In this document: positions 52,097-61,900 of the stretch, one piece after another
Layout: every line of letters starts with the position of its first letter
Position numbering within the stretch: position 1 is the first letter of the stretch
Program-made: the position numbers and the translations under genes
Assembly (NCBI RefSeq): GCF_014650035.1
Contig: NZ_BMUE01000023.1
Span: forward strand, 23,940 to 87,939
Length of the DNA: 64,000 bases
Direction of reading: 5' to 3'
DNA from: Streptomyces lucensis JCM 4490
GTDB taxonomy: Bacteria > Actinomycetota > Actinomycetes > Streptomycetales > Streptomycetaceae
The notes under the pieces: generated by a model
Told to the model about the DNA's origin: nothing
Database searches by the model: none
The model's input: only the letters and a program-made list of their open reading frames with translations

Positions 52097-52580
52097 CGCG
52101 CCCGTCCCGCGAAATCTCCGCTCTTCACGGCATGACGCGAGAGGCGGAATTCCGTATCCCCGGTGGCGGCATCGGCCGGACGCCACCAAATACGCGAAGG
52201 ACGGTTTGGAGACCCCGGGCGATTATCGGGACCGGAAGTCCCAACTCCGCTGCGGTGAATCCTTGGAGCCGTGCCCTTGCTCATGGGGGATTTTCCTCCG
52301 GGATGAGGAGTTCGGAGTTCTCTGGGAGGCGGGACATGCCGCCGGGAGGGCGCACACCCGCCGCCGGTCATCCTCCGCCTGGCGCCGGTCGATGCCGCTC
52401 ACATTCGACGCAATGTAGTCCAGCGCCGGTCCGGGTGTTCTGCTGCGCCGTAGACAAAGGTAGCCGCCTGTGCGTCTCGCCGGCGAGACATCCGGGTGCG
52501 TGATCGACCGGCCGGGGTGCACGCCGCCGGCGAGTTAAGGTGGCCGCTCGGCAATGCCGTCCTATTCCGTTGGAGACGTG
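52097..52580. promoter_or_regulatory. Divergent promoter region of the NRPS/PKS cluster
   Basis: About 480 bp between the leftward starter-unit arm and the rightward MbtH/NRPS arm. No coding frame here has a start with ribosome site or any motif. It must contain both arm promoters. The clearest element is the 16-bp palindrome listed separately; the same GCCGGCGAG string recurs about 45 bp further right. Confidence 0.6.
52474..52489. promoter_or_regulatory. Perfect 16-bp palindrome, candidate operator
   Basis: GTCTCGCCGGCGAGAC is its own reverse complement. It lies ~90 bp before the mbtH-like start and is the strongest dyad in the divergent promoter region. Such sites commonly bind dimeric TetR- or GntR-type regulators; no regulator gene is in this part of the cluster, so the binder is unknown. 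Confidence 0.45.
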
Positions 52581-52805
52581 ATGTCGAACCCTTTCGAGAA
52601 TGAAGAGGGCGGCTTTCTCGTCCTCGTGAACGACGAGGCACAGTTCTCTCTGTGGCCCGCACCCATAGGAGTGCCGGGCGGGTGGGCGACGGTCCTCGAA
52701 TCCGACAGCCGGCAGGAGTGTTTGGAATACATCGACAAGCATTGGCGCGACGTGCGTCCGAAGAGTCTGGCGATGGCCGTGGACGAGGTCGAGTCCAGGG
52801 AGTGA
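52581..52805 (+). CDS. MbtH-like protein
   Basis: A 74-aa protein matching the MbtH family along its length: the motif NDEAQFSLWP, PGGW, then SRQECLEYIDKHW with DVRPKSL. MbtH-like proteins bind A domains and raise their activity or solubility. The ATG at 52581 follows TTGGAGA. It opens the rightward arm and probably serves the A domains of both arms. Confidence 0.97.
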   Translation: MSNPFENEEGGFLVLVNDEAQFSLWPAPIGVPGGWATVLESDSRQECLEYIDKHWRDVRPKSLAMAVDEVESRE

Positions 52806-52868
52806 GCGGAGGGGACGGGCCGGCTCCATGCCGGACCGCCCGACTCCGCCGACGGGGAAGGAGAATCG

Positions 52869-55800
52869 ATGAGCGCGGCTCGCGCCGATGACAACGGGCA
52901 GGCCGGGTCGCCTCTGGCCAGGCTGCGCGGCCGGGGGCGAACGACAGGGGACGCCTCGCGGCGGAACCGCGCCCCCGCCTCCCGGGCGGGCGTCTCCGGG
53001 AGCGTACTGTTACCGCCGGAAGCGCAACACGCGTCCGTACTGGGCCTGTTCACCGGCTCTAGCCGTCATCTCCTGTTTCTTCGCGGCGCCTTGGACGACG
53101 ACGCACTGCAGCTGAGCCTGCGGGAACTCGCTCGCCGCCACGGCAGTCCGCACGGGAGATCCGCCGGCTCCGAGGACGGCAGGGGATCGGCCGCCGGCAT
53201 GGGGCCTGTCCCTGTGCACCGCCTCGACCTGCGGCTCCTCGGCGACTTCGACGCCGAAGAGCAGTGCGGCCGGGCGATCGTGGAGGCCCGCTCACGCGTG
53301 AGCGACGCACCGCTCTCCGCGCTCCTGGCACTTCTGCCGCAAGACCGGCATGTGCTGGTCGTGACCACGGATTCGGCCGCCTCCGACGGCCGCTCCACTC
53401 CGGTGATCGCGAGGGACCTCGCCGAGTTCTACGCGGCCGCCGTCCAGGGCCGGCCACATCGGTTGCCACCGCTCGACACGGCGTACGCGGACCAATCCGC
53501 GTGGAGCACCGACCGGGCCCGGGCCCGGGATGTCGCGTACTGGCGGGACGTCCTGACCGACGCTCCCGTAGTACTGGAGATCCCCACCGACCGGGCGCGG
53601 CCGGCGGCGATGTCGCACCACTGTGCAGCTGTCTCCCAGGTCCTCGGCCCGCAGCTCAGGGAGGAGCTGCACAAACTCGCAAGCTCGACGGACGCGACGA
53701 TCGCCGAGGTGGTCCTGTCCGGCTTCTCGGCGCTGCTTCACCGTTACAGCGGACATACGAGGTTCACTGTCGGTGTCGTCCCGGCCGCCCGGCCGGAGCC
53801 CGAACGCCGACGACTCCTGGGGGTGTTGGGCAGTGCCCTGCCTCTGACCGTCGATGTCCCCGGCTCTTCCCCCTTCGCCGATCTGGTCCGGGCCACGGTC
53901 TGCGGGACGAGTGAGGTCTCGCGGCACAGCGCGGTCGCGCTGCATGAAGTGATCACCGAACTGGGCTGGTCGCGGGATCCCTCGCGCAACGCCGGTTTCC
54001 AGGTCTTCTGCGACCACACCGACCTCACCGCCGTCCGGGACGGTCTGCCGGCTCCCTTCGTCGGGGCGCGGCCGGCGGTCCCCACCGGAATGCGGACCGA
54101 TCTCGCCCTGCGTTCCCTGGACGACGGGGACGGTCTGCGGCTCGAACTCGTCTATGCCACCGAGTTGTTCGACCGGAGCACGGCGGAGCGCATGCTGCGT
54201 CACCTCGTGTGCCTGCTCGCGGACGGCGCGGCGCGCCCGGGATCACGGGTGGACCGCCTGCGCCTGTTGAGCGAAGAGGAGTTCCAGCAGCAGACCACCG
54301 GCTGGAACAGCACGGCGCAGGACTTTCCCACCTCGGCGTGCCTGCACGAACTCTTCGAACGCCAGGTGCTGGCCACGCCGGACGCCGTCGCCGTCGTGGC
54401 GGGTGATCGCCGTGTCACCTACCGGGAACTCAACGAGCGGGCCAACCAGCTGGCCTGGCATCTGCGCTCCCTCGGAATCCGTCCCGAGTCGTTCGTGGGT
54501 CTGTGTGTCGACCACAGTGTCGAGATGTTCGTCGGCATGTTCGGCATCCTCAAGGCGGGCGGCGCCTACGTCCCCGTCGATCCCGATCACCCCACCGAGC
54601 GGCTGGCCTTCGTCCTGGCCGAAACAGGGGCCTCGGTGATCCTCACCCAGGAACATCTTCGGTCCGCTCTGCCCGCGGACGGCAGGCAGGTGTTCCTGCT
54701 CGACGGCGACCGGCACCTCGTCGCCGACCTGCCACGGCACAACCCCGAAGTGCCCATGAACAGCGACAACCTGGTGTACGCGATGTTCACCTCGGGCTCC
54801 AGCGGCCGCCCCAAGGGCGTGCTGATCAGCCACCGGAGCCTGAACAATTACCTGCTGTGGGCGGTGGAGGGCTACGGCGTCGACGGGACGCACGGTGCCG
54901 TCATGGTGGGGTCCATCGCGTTCGACCTCTCCGTACCCAACTTCTTCCTGCCTCTCATCGCCGGCAAGGACGTCACGCTCCTGCCCAAGGACCGCGGCCT
55001 GGAGGCACTGGCGGACCTGCTGCGCAGCCGGACCGATCTCAGCCTGCTGAAGATCACACCGGCTCATCTGGACGTGTTGCGCACGCACATGCGTGAGGAC
55101 ACCAGACTGGACTCGGTGCGGACCTATGTCGTCGGTGCGGACGAGGTCAAGGCGAGCACCGTCGCCGAGTGGCGCCGGACCGCTCCCGGGGCCCGGATCA
55201 TCAACGAGTACGGCCCCACGGAGACGGTGGTCGGCTGCTCGGTGCACACGGTTCCACCCGATCAGGACCTCTCGCGGGCGGTACCGATCGGCCGCCCAAT
55301 CATGAACATGACCATGTACGTCCTGAACCAGGACCTGCAACCGGTGCCCGTGGGAGTGGCGGGTGAGCTGTACATCGGTGGCGAGGGCGTCGCGCGCGGA
55401 TATCTCGGCCGGCCCGACCTGACCGCGGACAAGTTCCTCCCTGACCCCTTCAGCGCCCGGCCCGGCGCACGCTTCTACCGGACCGGGGACCGCGCCCGGT
55501 TCCTGCCGGACGGCAATCTGGACTTCCTCGGGAGGATCGACGACCAGGTCAAGATCCGGGGCTACCGCATCGAGCTGGGGGAGATAGAGGCCCAGCTCCT
55601 CACTCATCCCGCGGTCGCCGAGGCGGTGGTCGCCGCACGTGAGGAACGTCCGGGCGACAAGTACCTCGCGGCGTACCTCGTACCGGCCGCGGACCACCGG
55701 CCGACCCCGGCCGAGCTGCGCGACTTCCTGGGCGAGGTCCTGCCCGCCTACCTCCTGCCACGTGCCTACGTGTTCCTCGACATCCTCCCGCTCAGTCCCG

Positions 55801-55880
55801 GCGGCAAGGTGGACCGGCGCCTGCTGCCCGTGCCGGCGACGACGTCCGGATCGCCCCGTCCGGGGACGCCGGCCCTCTGA
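52869..55880 (+). CDS. NRPS, degenerate C domain plus A domain, Asn-like code
   Basis: A 1003-aa protein with AAGGAG before its ATG. Residues ~45-470 have the shape of a condensation domain (YWRDVL, RFTVGV, SALPLTVDVP blocks) but the HHxxxDG site reads TTDSAASDG (166-174), so the catalytic His is lost. The A domain (about 475-985) is complete: TSGSSGRPKG (641-650), FDLSVPN, NEYGPTET, YRTGDRA, GRIDDQVKIRG, SPGGKVDRR. The hand-read code D-L-P-K-V-G-E-V-G-K is closest to Asn (DLTKLGEVGK, eight of ten). There is no PCP; the next protein begins with a carrier domain. Confidence 0.9.
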   Translation: MSAARADDNGQAGSPLARLRGRGRTTGDASRRNRAPASRAGVSGSVLLPPEAQHASVLGLFTGSSRHLLFLRGALDDDALQLSLRELARRHGSPHGRSAGSEDGRGSAAGMGPVPVHRLDLRLLGDFDAEEQCGRAIVEARSRVSDAPLSALLALLPQDRHVLVVTTDSAASDGRSTPVIARDLAEFYAAAVQGRPHRLPPLDTAYADQSAWSTDRARARDVAYWRDVLTDAPVVLEIPTDRARPAAMSHHCAAVSQVLGPQLREELHKLASSTDATIAEVVLSGFSALLHRYSGHTRFTVGVVPAARPEPERRRLLGVLGSALPLTVDVPGSSPFADLVRATVCGTSEVSRHSAVALHEVITELGWSRDPSRNAGFQVFCDHTDLTAVRDGLPAPFVGARPAVPTGMRTDLALRSLDDGDGLRLELVYATELFDRSTAERMLRHLVCLLADGAARPGSRVDRLRLLSEEEFQQQTTGWNSTAQDFPTSACLHELFERQVLATPDAVAVVAGDRRVTYRELNERANQLAWHLRSLGIRPESFVGLCVDHSVEMFVGMFGILKAGGAYVPVDPDHPTERLAFVLAETGASVILTQEHLRSALPADGRQVFLLDGDRHLVADLPRHNPEVPMNSDNLVYAMFTSGSSGRPKGVLISHRSLNNYLLWAVEGYGVDGTHGAVMVGSIAFDLSVPNFFLPLIAGKDVTLLPKDRGLEALADLLRSRTDLSLLKITPAHLDVLRTHMREDTRLDSVRTYVVGADEVKASTVAEWRRTAPGARIINEYGPTETVVGCSVHTVPPDQDLSRAVPIGRPIMNMTMYVLNQDLQPVPVGVAGELYIGGEGVARGYLGRPDLTADKFLPDPFSARPGARFYRTGDRARFLPDGNLDFLGRIDDQVKIRGYRIELGEIEAQLLTHPAVAEAVVAAREERPGDKYLAAYLVPAADHRPTPAELRDFLGEVLPAYLLPRAYVFLDILPLSPGGKVDRRLLPVPATTSGSPRPGTPAL

Positions 55881-55937
55881 GGTCCCCGGCGCGAAGCACG
55901 CGACCGCATTCGACGCTTGCAGGATTGGAGACGAGTG

Positions 55938-58900
55938 ATGCCCGAACACAGGCCCCCGCGAATCCCGGAGGACGACGCGCGTGCCCGGCCCGGCCGGCAG
56001 GACGCGGCGCAGATCGAGCGGTGGATCGTCGGGCGGCTCGCCGAGACGACGGGCGTCCCGCCCGAGGCGATCGACCCCGGGACCGCCCTCGCCGAGCTGG
56101 GACTCTCGTCCCGCGAGGCAGTGGTCCTGCTCGGCGAGCTGCAAGACCTCACCGGTCAGGACCTGTCGCCCACCTTGCTGTGGGAATTCCCCACACCACG
56201 GGCAATCGCGCGTCATCTCGCCCCGCCTGGTGAACGGACATCCGGGCCGTCCGTGCCCGGTGAGCGGGCACCCGGGCCGTCCGCGCCCGAAGAGGCACCG
56301 GGCACTCCGGCTCCCGGCCCCTCGGCCGCCATCGCGGTCATCGGCATGAGCTGCCGCTTCCCGGGGGCCGACGGAATCGACGCATTTTGGCGCCTCCTCG
56401 CGGAAGGCCGCGACGCGGTGGGCACGACCGCCGCCACGGGCCGCCTCACCGGGGACCGGTTCCCGCACGGGCTCCTCTCGGACGTGGCAGGCTTCGACGC
56501 TTCCTTCTTCAACATCTCGGCACGCGAGGCACCATACATTGACCCGCAGCATCGGATCCTGCTGGAGACCGCCTGGGAAGCCCTAGAGCTCGCCGACATC
56601 GTGCCCGGTTCCCTGGCGGGAACCCGGACCGGCGTGTTCATCGGGATCAGTGACAGCGACTACGGCCGTTACCAGGTCGCCCACCCCGACCTGCTCGACG
56701 AGTACAGCGGGACGGGGCAGGCACTGAGCGCCGCGGCGGGCCGGGTGTCCTATCTGCTCGATCTCAAGGGGCCGAGCCTCGCCGTGGACACCGCCTGCTC
56801 CTCCTCGCTGGTGGCCGTGCACCAGGCGGTCCGCTCCCTGCGGTCCGGAGAGTCGACCCTCGCCATAGTCGGGGGCGTCAACGTGCTGGTCACGTCCCAG
56901 CCCACCGGAATCTTCGAGAAGGCCGGCATGCTCGCCCCGGACGGCCGGTGCAAGGCTTTCGACGCGGCGGCCGACGGCTACGGACGCTCCGAGGGCTGCG
57001 GTGTCGTGGTGCTCAAGTCGCTCCCGGCCGCCCTTCGGGACGGCGATCGGGTGCTCGCCGTGCTCCGAGGCTCCGCGCTGAACCAGGACGGCGCGAGCAA
57101 CGGGCTGACCGCGCCCAGCAAACGCGCCCAGGAGGACGTGGTGCGGGAGGCGCTCGGTGACGCGGGCGTCGCACCGGCCGAGGTGGACTACGTCGAGGCC
57201 CACGGGACCGGCACCCTGCTCGGCGACCCCGTCGAAGTCGCCGCCCTGGCGGCCGTACTCGGCCGCGGCAGGCCCCGCTCCCGGCCCGTCGTACTGGGCT
57301 CCGTCAAGACCAACATCGGGCACACGGAGGCAGCCGCCGGAATGGCGGGCCTGATCAAGACGGTGCTGATGCTGCAGCACCGCAAGATTCCCCCGCACCT
57401 GCACCTGCGGCACCTGAACCCCGCCATCAGCTGGGACGACGGCATCGAGATCCGCACCGCTCTCGGCCCCTGGGACGTGCCGGGCCGACGGACGGCGGGT
57501 GTCAGCTCCTTCGGATTCACCGGCACCAACGCCCACCTGGTACTGGAAGAGGCTCCCCCCGCGCCGGCGGAGTCCGCGCCGGAAGGGGAACGCCCCCTGC
57601 ATCTGCTCGCGCTCAGCGCCAAGTCGCCGACCGCACTGCGCGAACTCGCGGGCCGGTACGCCACCACACTCGCCGGCCCTGCCGGTGCCCGGTTCGCCGA
57701 CGTGTGCCACAGCGCGAACACCCGGCGCTCCCACTGGCAGCACCGCGCCGTGGTGTCCGCCGGCACGGCCGAGGAGGCGATCGCGGGCCTGGAGCGGCTG
57801 CAGCGGGGAGAACCGCATGACCGTGTGATCACCGGACAGGCGTCCAACGGCGAGGCCGGTGCCCTCGCCTTCCTGTTCACCGGTCAGGGCGCGCAGTACC
57901 CCGGTATGGGGCAGCGACTGTACGAGACGAGCCCCCGCTTCCGCGCGGAGATCGACGGCTGTGCCGAGGTGCTCGACGGGCTCCTCGACCAGCCCCTGCA
58001 GAAGATCCTGTTCTCCGGCGACGACGACGCGCTCGACCGCACCGGCAACACCCAGCCCGCCCTCTTCGCCTTCGAGTACGCCATGGCCCAGCTCTGGCGG
58101 TCCTGGGGTGTCGAACCGGACTACCTGCTGGGGCACAGCGTGGGTCAACTCGCCGCTGCCTGCGTGGCGGGCGTCTTCTCCCGGGACGACGGCCTGCGGC
58201 TGGCAGCCCTGCGCGGCCGCCTAGTCGAGTCCCGGACGCAGCGGGGCGCCATGGTCCTCGTTCTGACGGACGAGGGCTCGGCACGCGCAGTCGCCCAGCC
58301 TCTGGGGGATCGGCACGCACTGTCGATCGCCGCTGTGAACGGCCCCGCGAACACCGTGGTGTCCGGGCCGGAGGACGCGGTCACCGCCTACGAGGAGACC
58401 ATGAACGGGCGCGGTGTGATCACTCGCAGGCTGAGGTCACGCCATGCTTTCCACTCTCCGATGATGGCGCCCGCCCGCGAGGAACTGGCGAAGGAGCTCG
58501 CGGACCTCGACTGGTCGCTGCCGCGCATACCGCTGCTGAGCGACCTGGACGGCCGCCCAATGGACGCGTCGAACCCCCCGGACGCCGCCTACTGGCAACG
58601 GCATCTGGAGAAGACGGTCAGGTACGCGCAAGGCATGCGGCGGCTGGCCGCGCTCGGCTGTACCTCGTTCGTGGAGGTCGGTCCGCACCCGGTGCTCATC
58701 AACTCGGTCCGGAAGGACGTTGAGGGCGCCGTGTGGCTGCCCTCCCTGCGACGCGACGCGGACGACTGGACGGTGCTGGCCGGCAGCGCGGCCCGTCTGC
58801 ACGTCTCCGGGCGGTCCCTGGACTGGTCGGGATTCGACTCCGATCACCCGTACGACCGCGCCCCGGTTCCCACCTATCCCTTCCAGCACCAGGACCACTG

Positions 58901-61900
58901 GCTGTCCCCGATGACCCCACAGGAGACGAAGGTGACCGCGCCTACCGCGCAGACCGCGCCGACCGAGGCATCCCATGCCGATCCTCTCCTGGAGGTGATC
59001 TCCGGACTCGTGGGCAGATTGCTGGCGGTCGACGGACCCATCGACCCCGACCTGCCGTTCCTCCAGCTCGGTGCGGACTCGATGGTGCTCATGCAGACGC
59101 TGCAGGAGGTCCGCACGACCTTCCGGATCGAGTTGCCCGTCCGGCTGCTGTTCGAGGAGATACCCACGCTGGGCGCCCTGGCGGCTCACATACGGGCGCA
59201 CGCCGAGCCCGGCGTACTGCGGGCCTTCGACACCCCGGCCGCGCGGGAGACCCGAGGCGGTGCGGCGCTTCCGCAGGCCGCGCCGGCGGCCGCGCTGCCT
59301 GCGGCGCCCGCGGCAGCCGAAGCAGTGGCCCAGGACGGCAACGAGGGCAGCGACGTCTCCCGCTTCCTCGCAGTGCACGCACAGGTGATGGACCGCGCCT
59401 ACGAATTGCTACGGACGGACCGGCTGGCGACCGCCCAGGCCCCTCCCCCGGTCTCCCCGGTCCCACAGCCACCGGACGGAGCACAGCACGTCTCCTCCCC
59501 GTCCACGGCCATCCCGCTGGCGTCTCCCCGTGCCTATGTGCCCTTCCGGCCGACCCGCGGCGGTGCGAGGACCGGCGAACCGACCCCGAGCCAGCGGCAG
59601 TACATCGAAGACCTCGTGCGGCGCTACTGCGATCTGACCAAGCAGTCGAAGGACCTCGCGCTGAAGGACCGCGTGGTCAACGCGGACGTCCGCCACACGC
59701 TCCGCGGCGACCTCCTCCTGCGGGAGACCCACTACCCTCTCTCCGTCACTCGTTCCGAGGGCTCCCGCCTCCAGGACGTCGACGGCAACGAGTTCATCGA
59801 CCTGACCATGGGCTTCGGTGTCAACTTCTTCGGCCACAACGAACCGTTCATCAACGAGTCCATCAGCCGGCAGCTCGCATCGGGCATGCAACTGGGCCCG
59901 CACTCCGACCTCACCAACGAATTCGCCTCCCTCGTCGCCGAGATGACCGGCAAGGAGCGCGTGCTGTTCTGCAACACCGGATCCGAGGCGGTGATGGCGG
60001 CGATCCGGCTGGCCCGGGCGGTGTCCGGCCGCAGCAAGATCGTCCTGTTCGCGGGCTCCTACCACGGCTCGGCCGATCCCGTGCTCGCCCGGCAGAACGG
60101 CAACGACCGGTCGGGCGGCTCCATGCCCCTGGCACCGGGGGTGATCGAGGGAGTGGGCCGGGAAGCACTGGTCCTGCCCTACGGGGAGGACGACTCGCTG
60201 CGGGTCGTCGAGGAACATCTGCACGAACTGGCGGCGGTCGTCGTCGAACCTGTCCAGAGTCGGCATCCGGACCTGCAGCCCGTCGCCTTCCTGCGCAAGC
60301 TCAGGGAACTGACCCGAGCCGCCGAGGTGGCTCTCGTCTTCGACGAGGTCATCACCGGCTTCCGGATGCACCCCGGCGGCGCACAGGCCCTGTTCGGGAT
60401 CGACGCGGACATCGCCACCTACGGGAAGGTCGTCGGTGGCGGTCTTCCCATCGGAGTGGTCGCCGGCCGCAAACGGTACCTCGATGCCATCGACGGCGGC
60501 GCCTGGCTGTTCGGCGACTCCCCCTACCCCGACTCCATCCGGACGTTCTTCACCGGTACGTTCTGCAAGCATCCGCTGGCCCTCGCTGCCGGACGAGCCG
60601 TCCTGCGTGAGATGCGCCGCCGGGGTCCACAGCTCCAGGAGACGCTGAACCGGACGGTCGCGGATCTCGCCCAGCGCGTCAACCGGGCCTTCGAGGCCGG
60701 CGGCATCCCCATCAGAGTGATCCATTTCGGATCCCTGTTCCGGTTGGACTTCCTCGACGAGCCACCGGGGTCCGACACCATCGAGGTGTTCTTCACCAGT
60801 CTGCTGGAGCAGGGCGTGTACGTCTGGGAGGGACGCAACTGCTTCCTTTCGACGGCGCACACGCCCGCAGACGTGGACGCCGTGGTCACGGCGCTGCTCA
60901 CCGTCGCCGACGGCATGCGGGCGGCCGGGTTCTTCCCCGGATCGCGCCCGCTTCCCCCGCAGCCCGCGCCGGACACCGGCCAGGATCCCGCGGAGGGTGC
61001 GCTTCCGCTCAGTGTGGTGCAGCAGGAACTGTGGCTGCTGGACCAGATGGGCTCCGACCAGTCCCGCTCCTACAACGAGAGCATCGTCGTCGATCTACGG
61101 GGCGCACTCGACGTGTCCGCCCTGCGCGGAGCGATGCACCAGGTGTTCCTGCGGCACGAATCCCTGCGCACGGTCATCTCGGCCGACGGGACCGGCCAGT
61201 CCACACGGAACGTGCCGGACGACGCGCTGCCGCTGGTCGACCTCACCGACCCCGCGACCGGGGCGGACCCGGAACACGCGCTCGCCCACTGGCTGGACGC
61301 CCGAGCACGCGACACCTTCGACCTGACGAACGGTCCGCTGGTCCGCACCGCGGTGCTGCGTCTGGCCCCGGATCACCATCAGCTGTACCTGGGTGCTCAC
61401 CACGTCGTGATCGACGGCTGGTCCTTCGACATCATCCTTCAGGAGCTGGGCCACTACTACAACGCCTCCACCGCCGAGACCCCCGCAGCGAAGCTGCCGC
61501 GGCCCCCGCAGTACCGCGAGTACGTCGCCCGGCAGATCGATCGCGCGGACACTCCGGCTCAGCAGGCCGCCGAAGCCTACTGGCTGGACCGGTTCTCGGA
61601 CGGCGTACCCTCGCTGCAACTGCCGACCGACCGTCCACGGCCGCCGAAGGTCACGTACAACGGCGGCAATGTGACGGTCGCCCTCGACCCGGCCCTGCGG
61701 CTGGAAGTCGCCCGTGCCGCCCGGGAGTGCGGCAGCACGCCGTTCACCTTCCTGCTGACCGCCTACGCCGCGCTGCTGCACAGACTCACCGGACAGGACG
61801 ACCTGGTGATCGGAGTGCCGGTAGCACAGCGCGACGAGGCGGACACCGCCCGCATGGTCGGGAACTGCAGCAACCTCGTACCCGTCCGCAGTTCCGTCCG

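Noticed and set aside
54243..58148. Long minus-strand frames opposite the NRPS and PKS genes
   Set aside because: They mirror the NRPS/PKS reading frame, have no ribosome sites and no recognisable domains.
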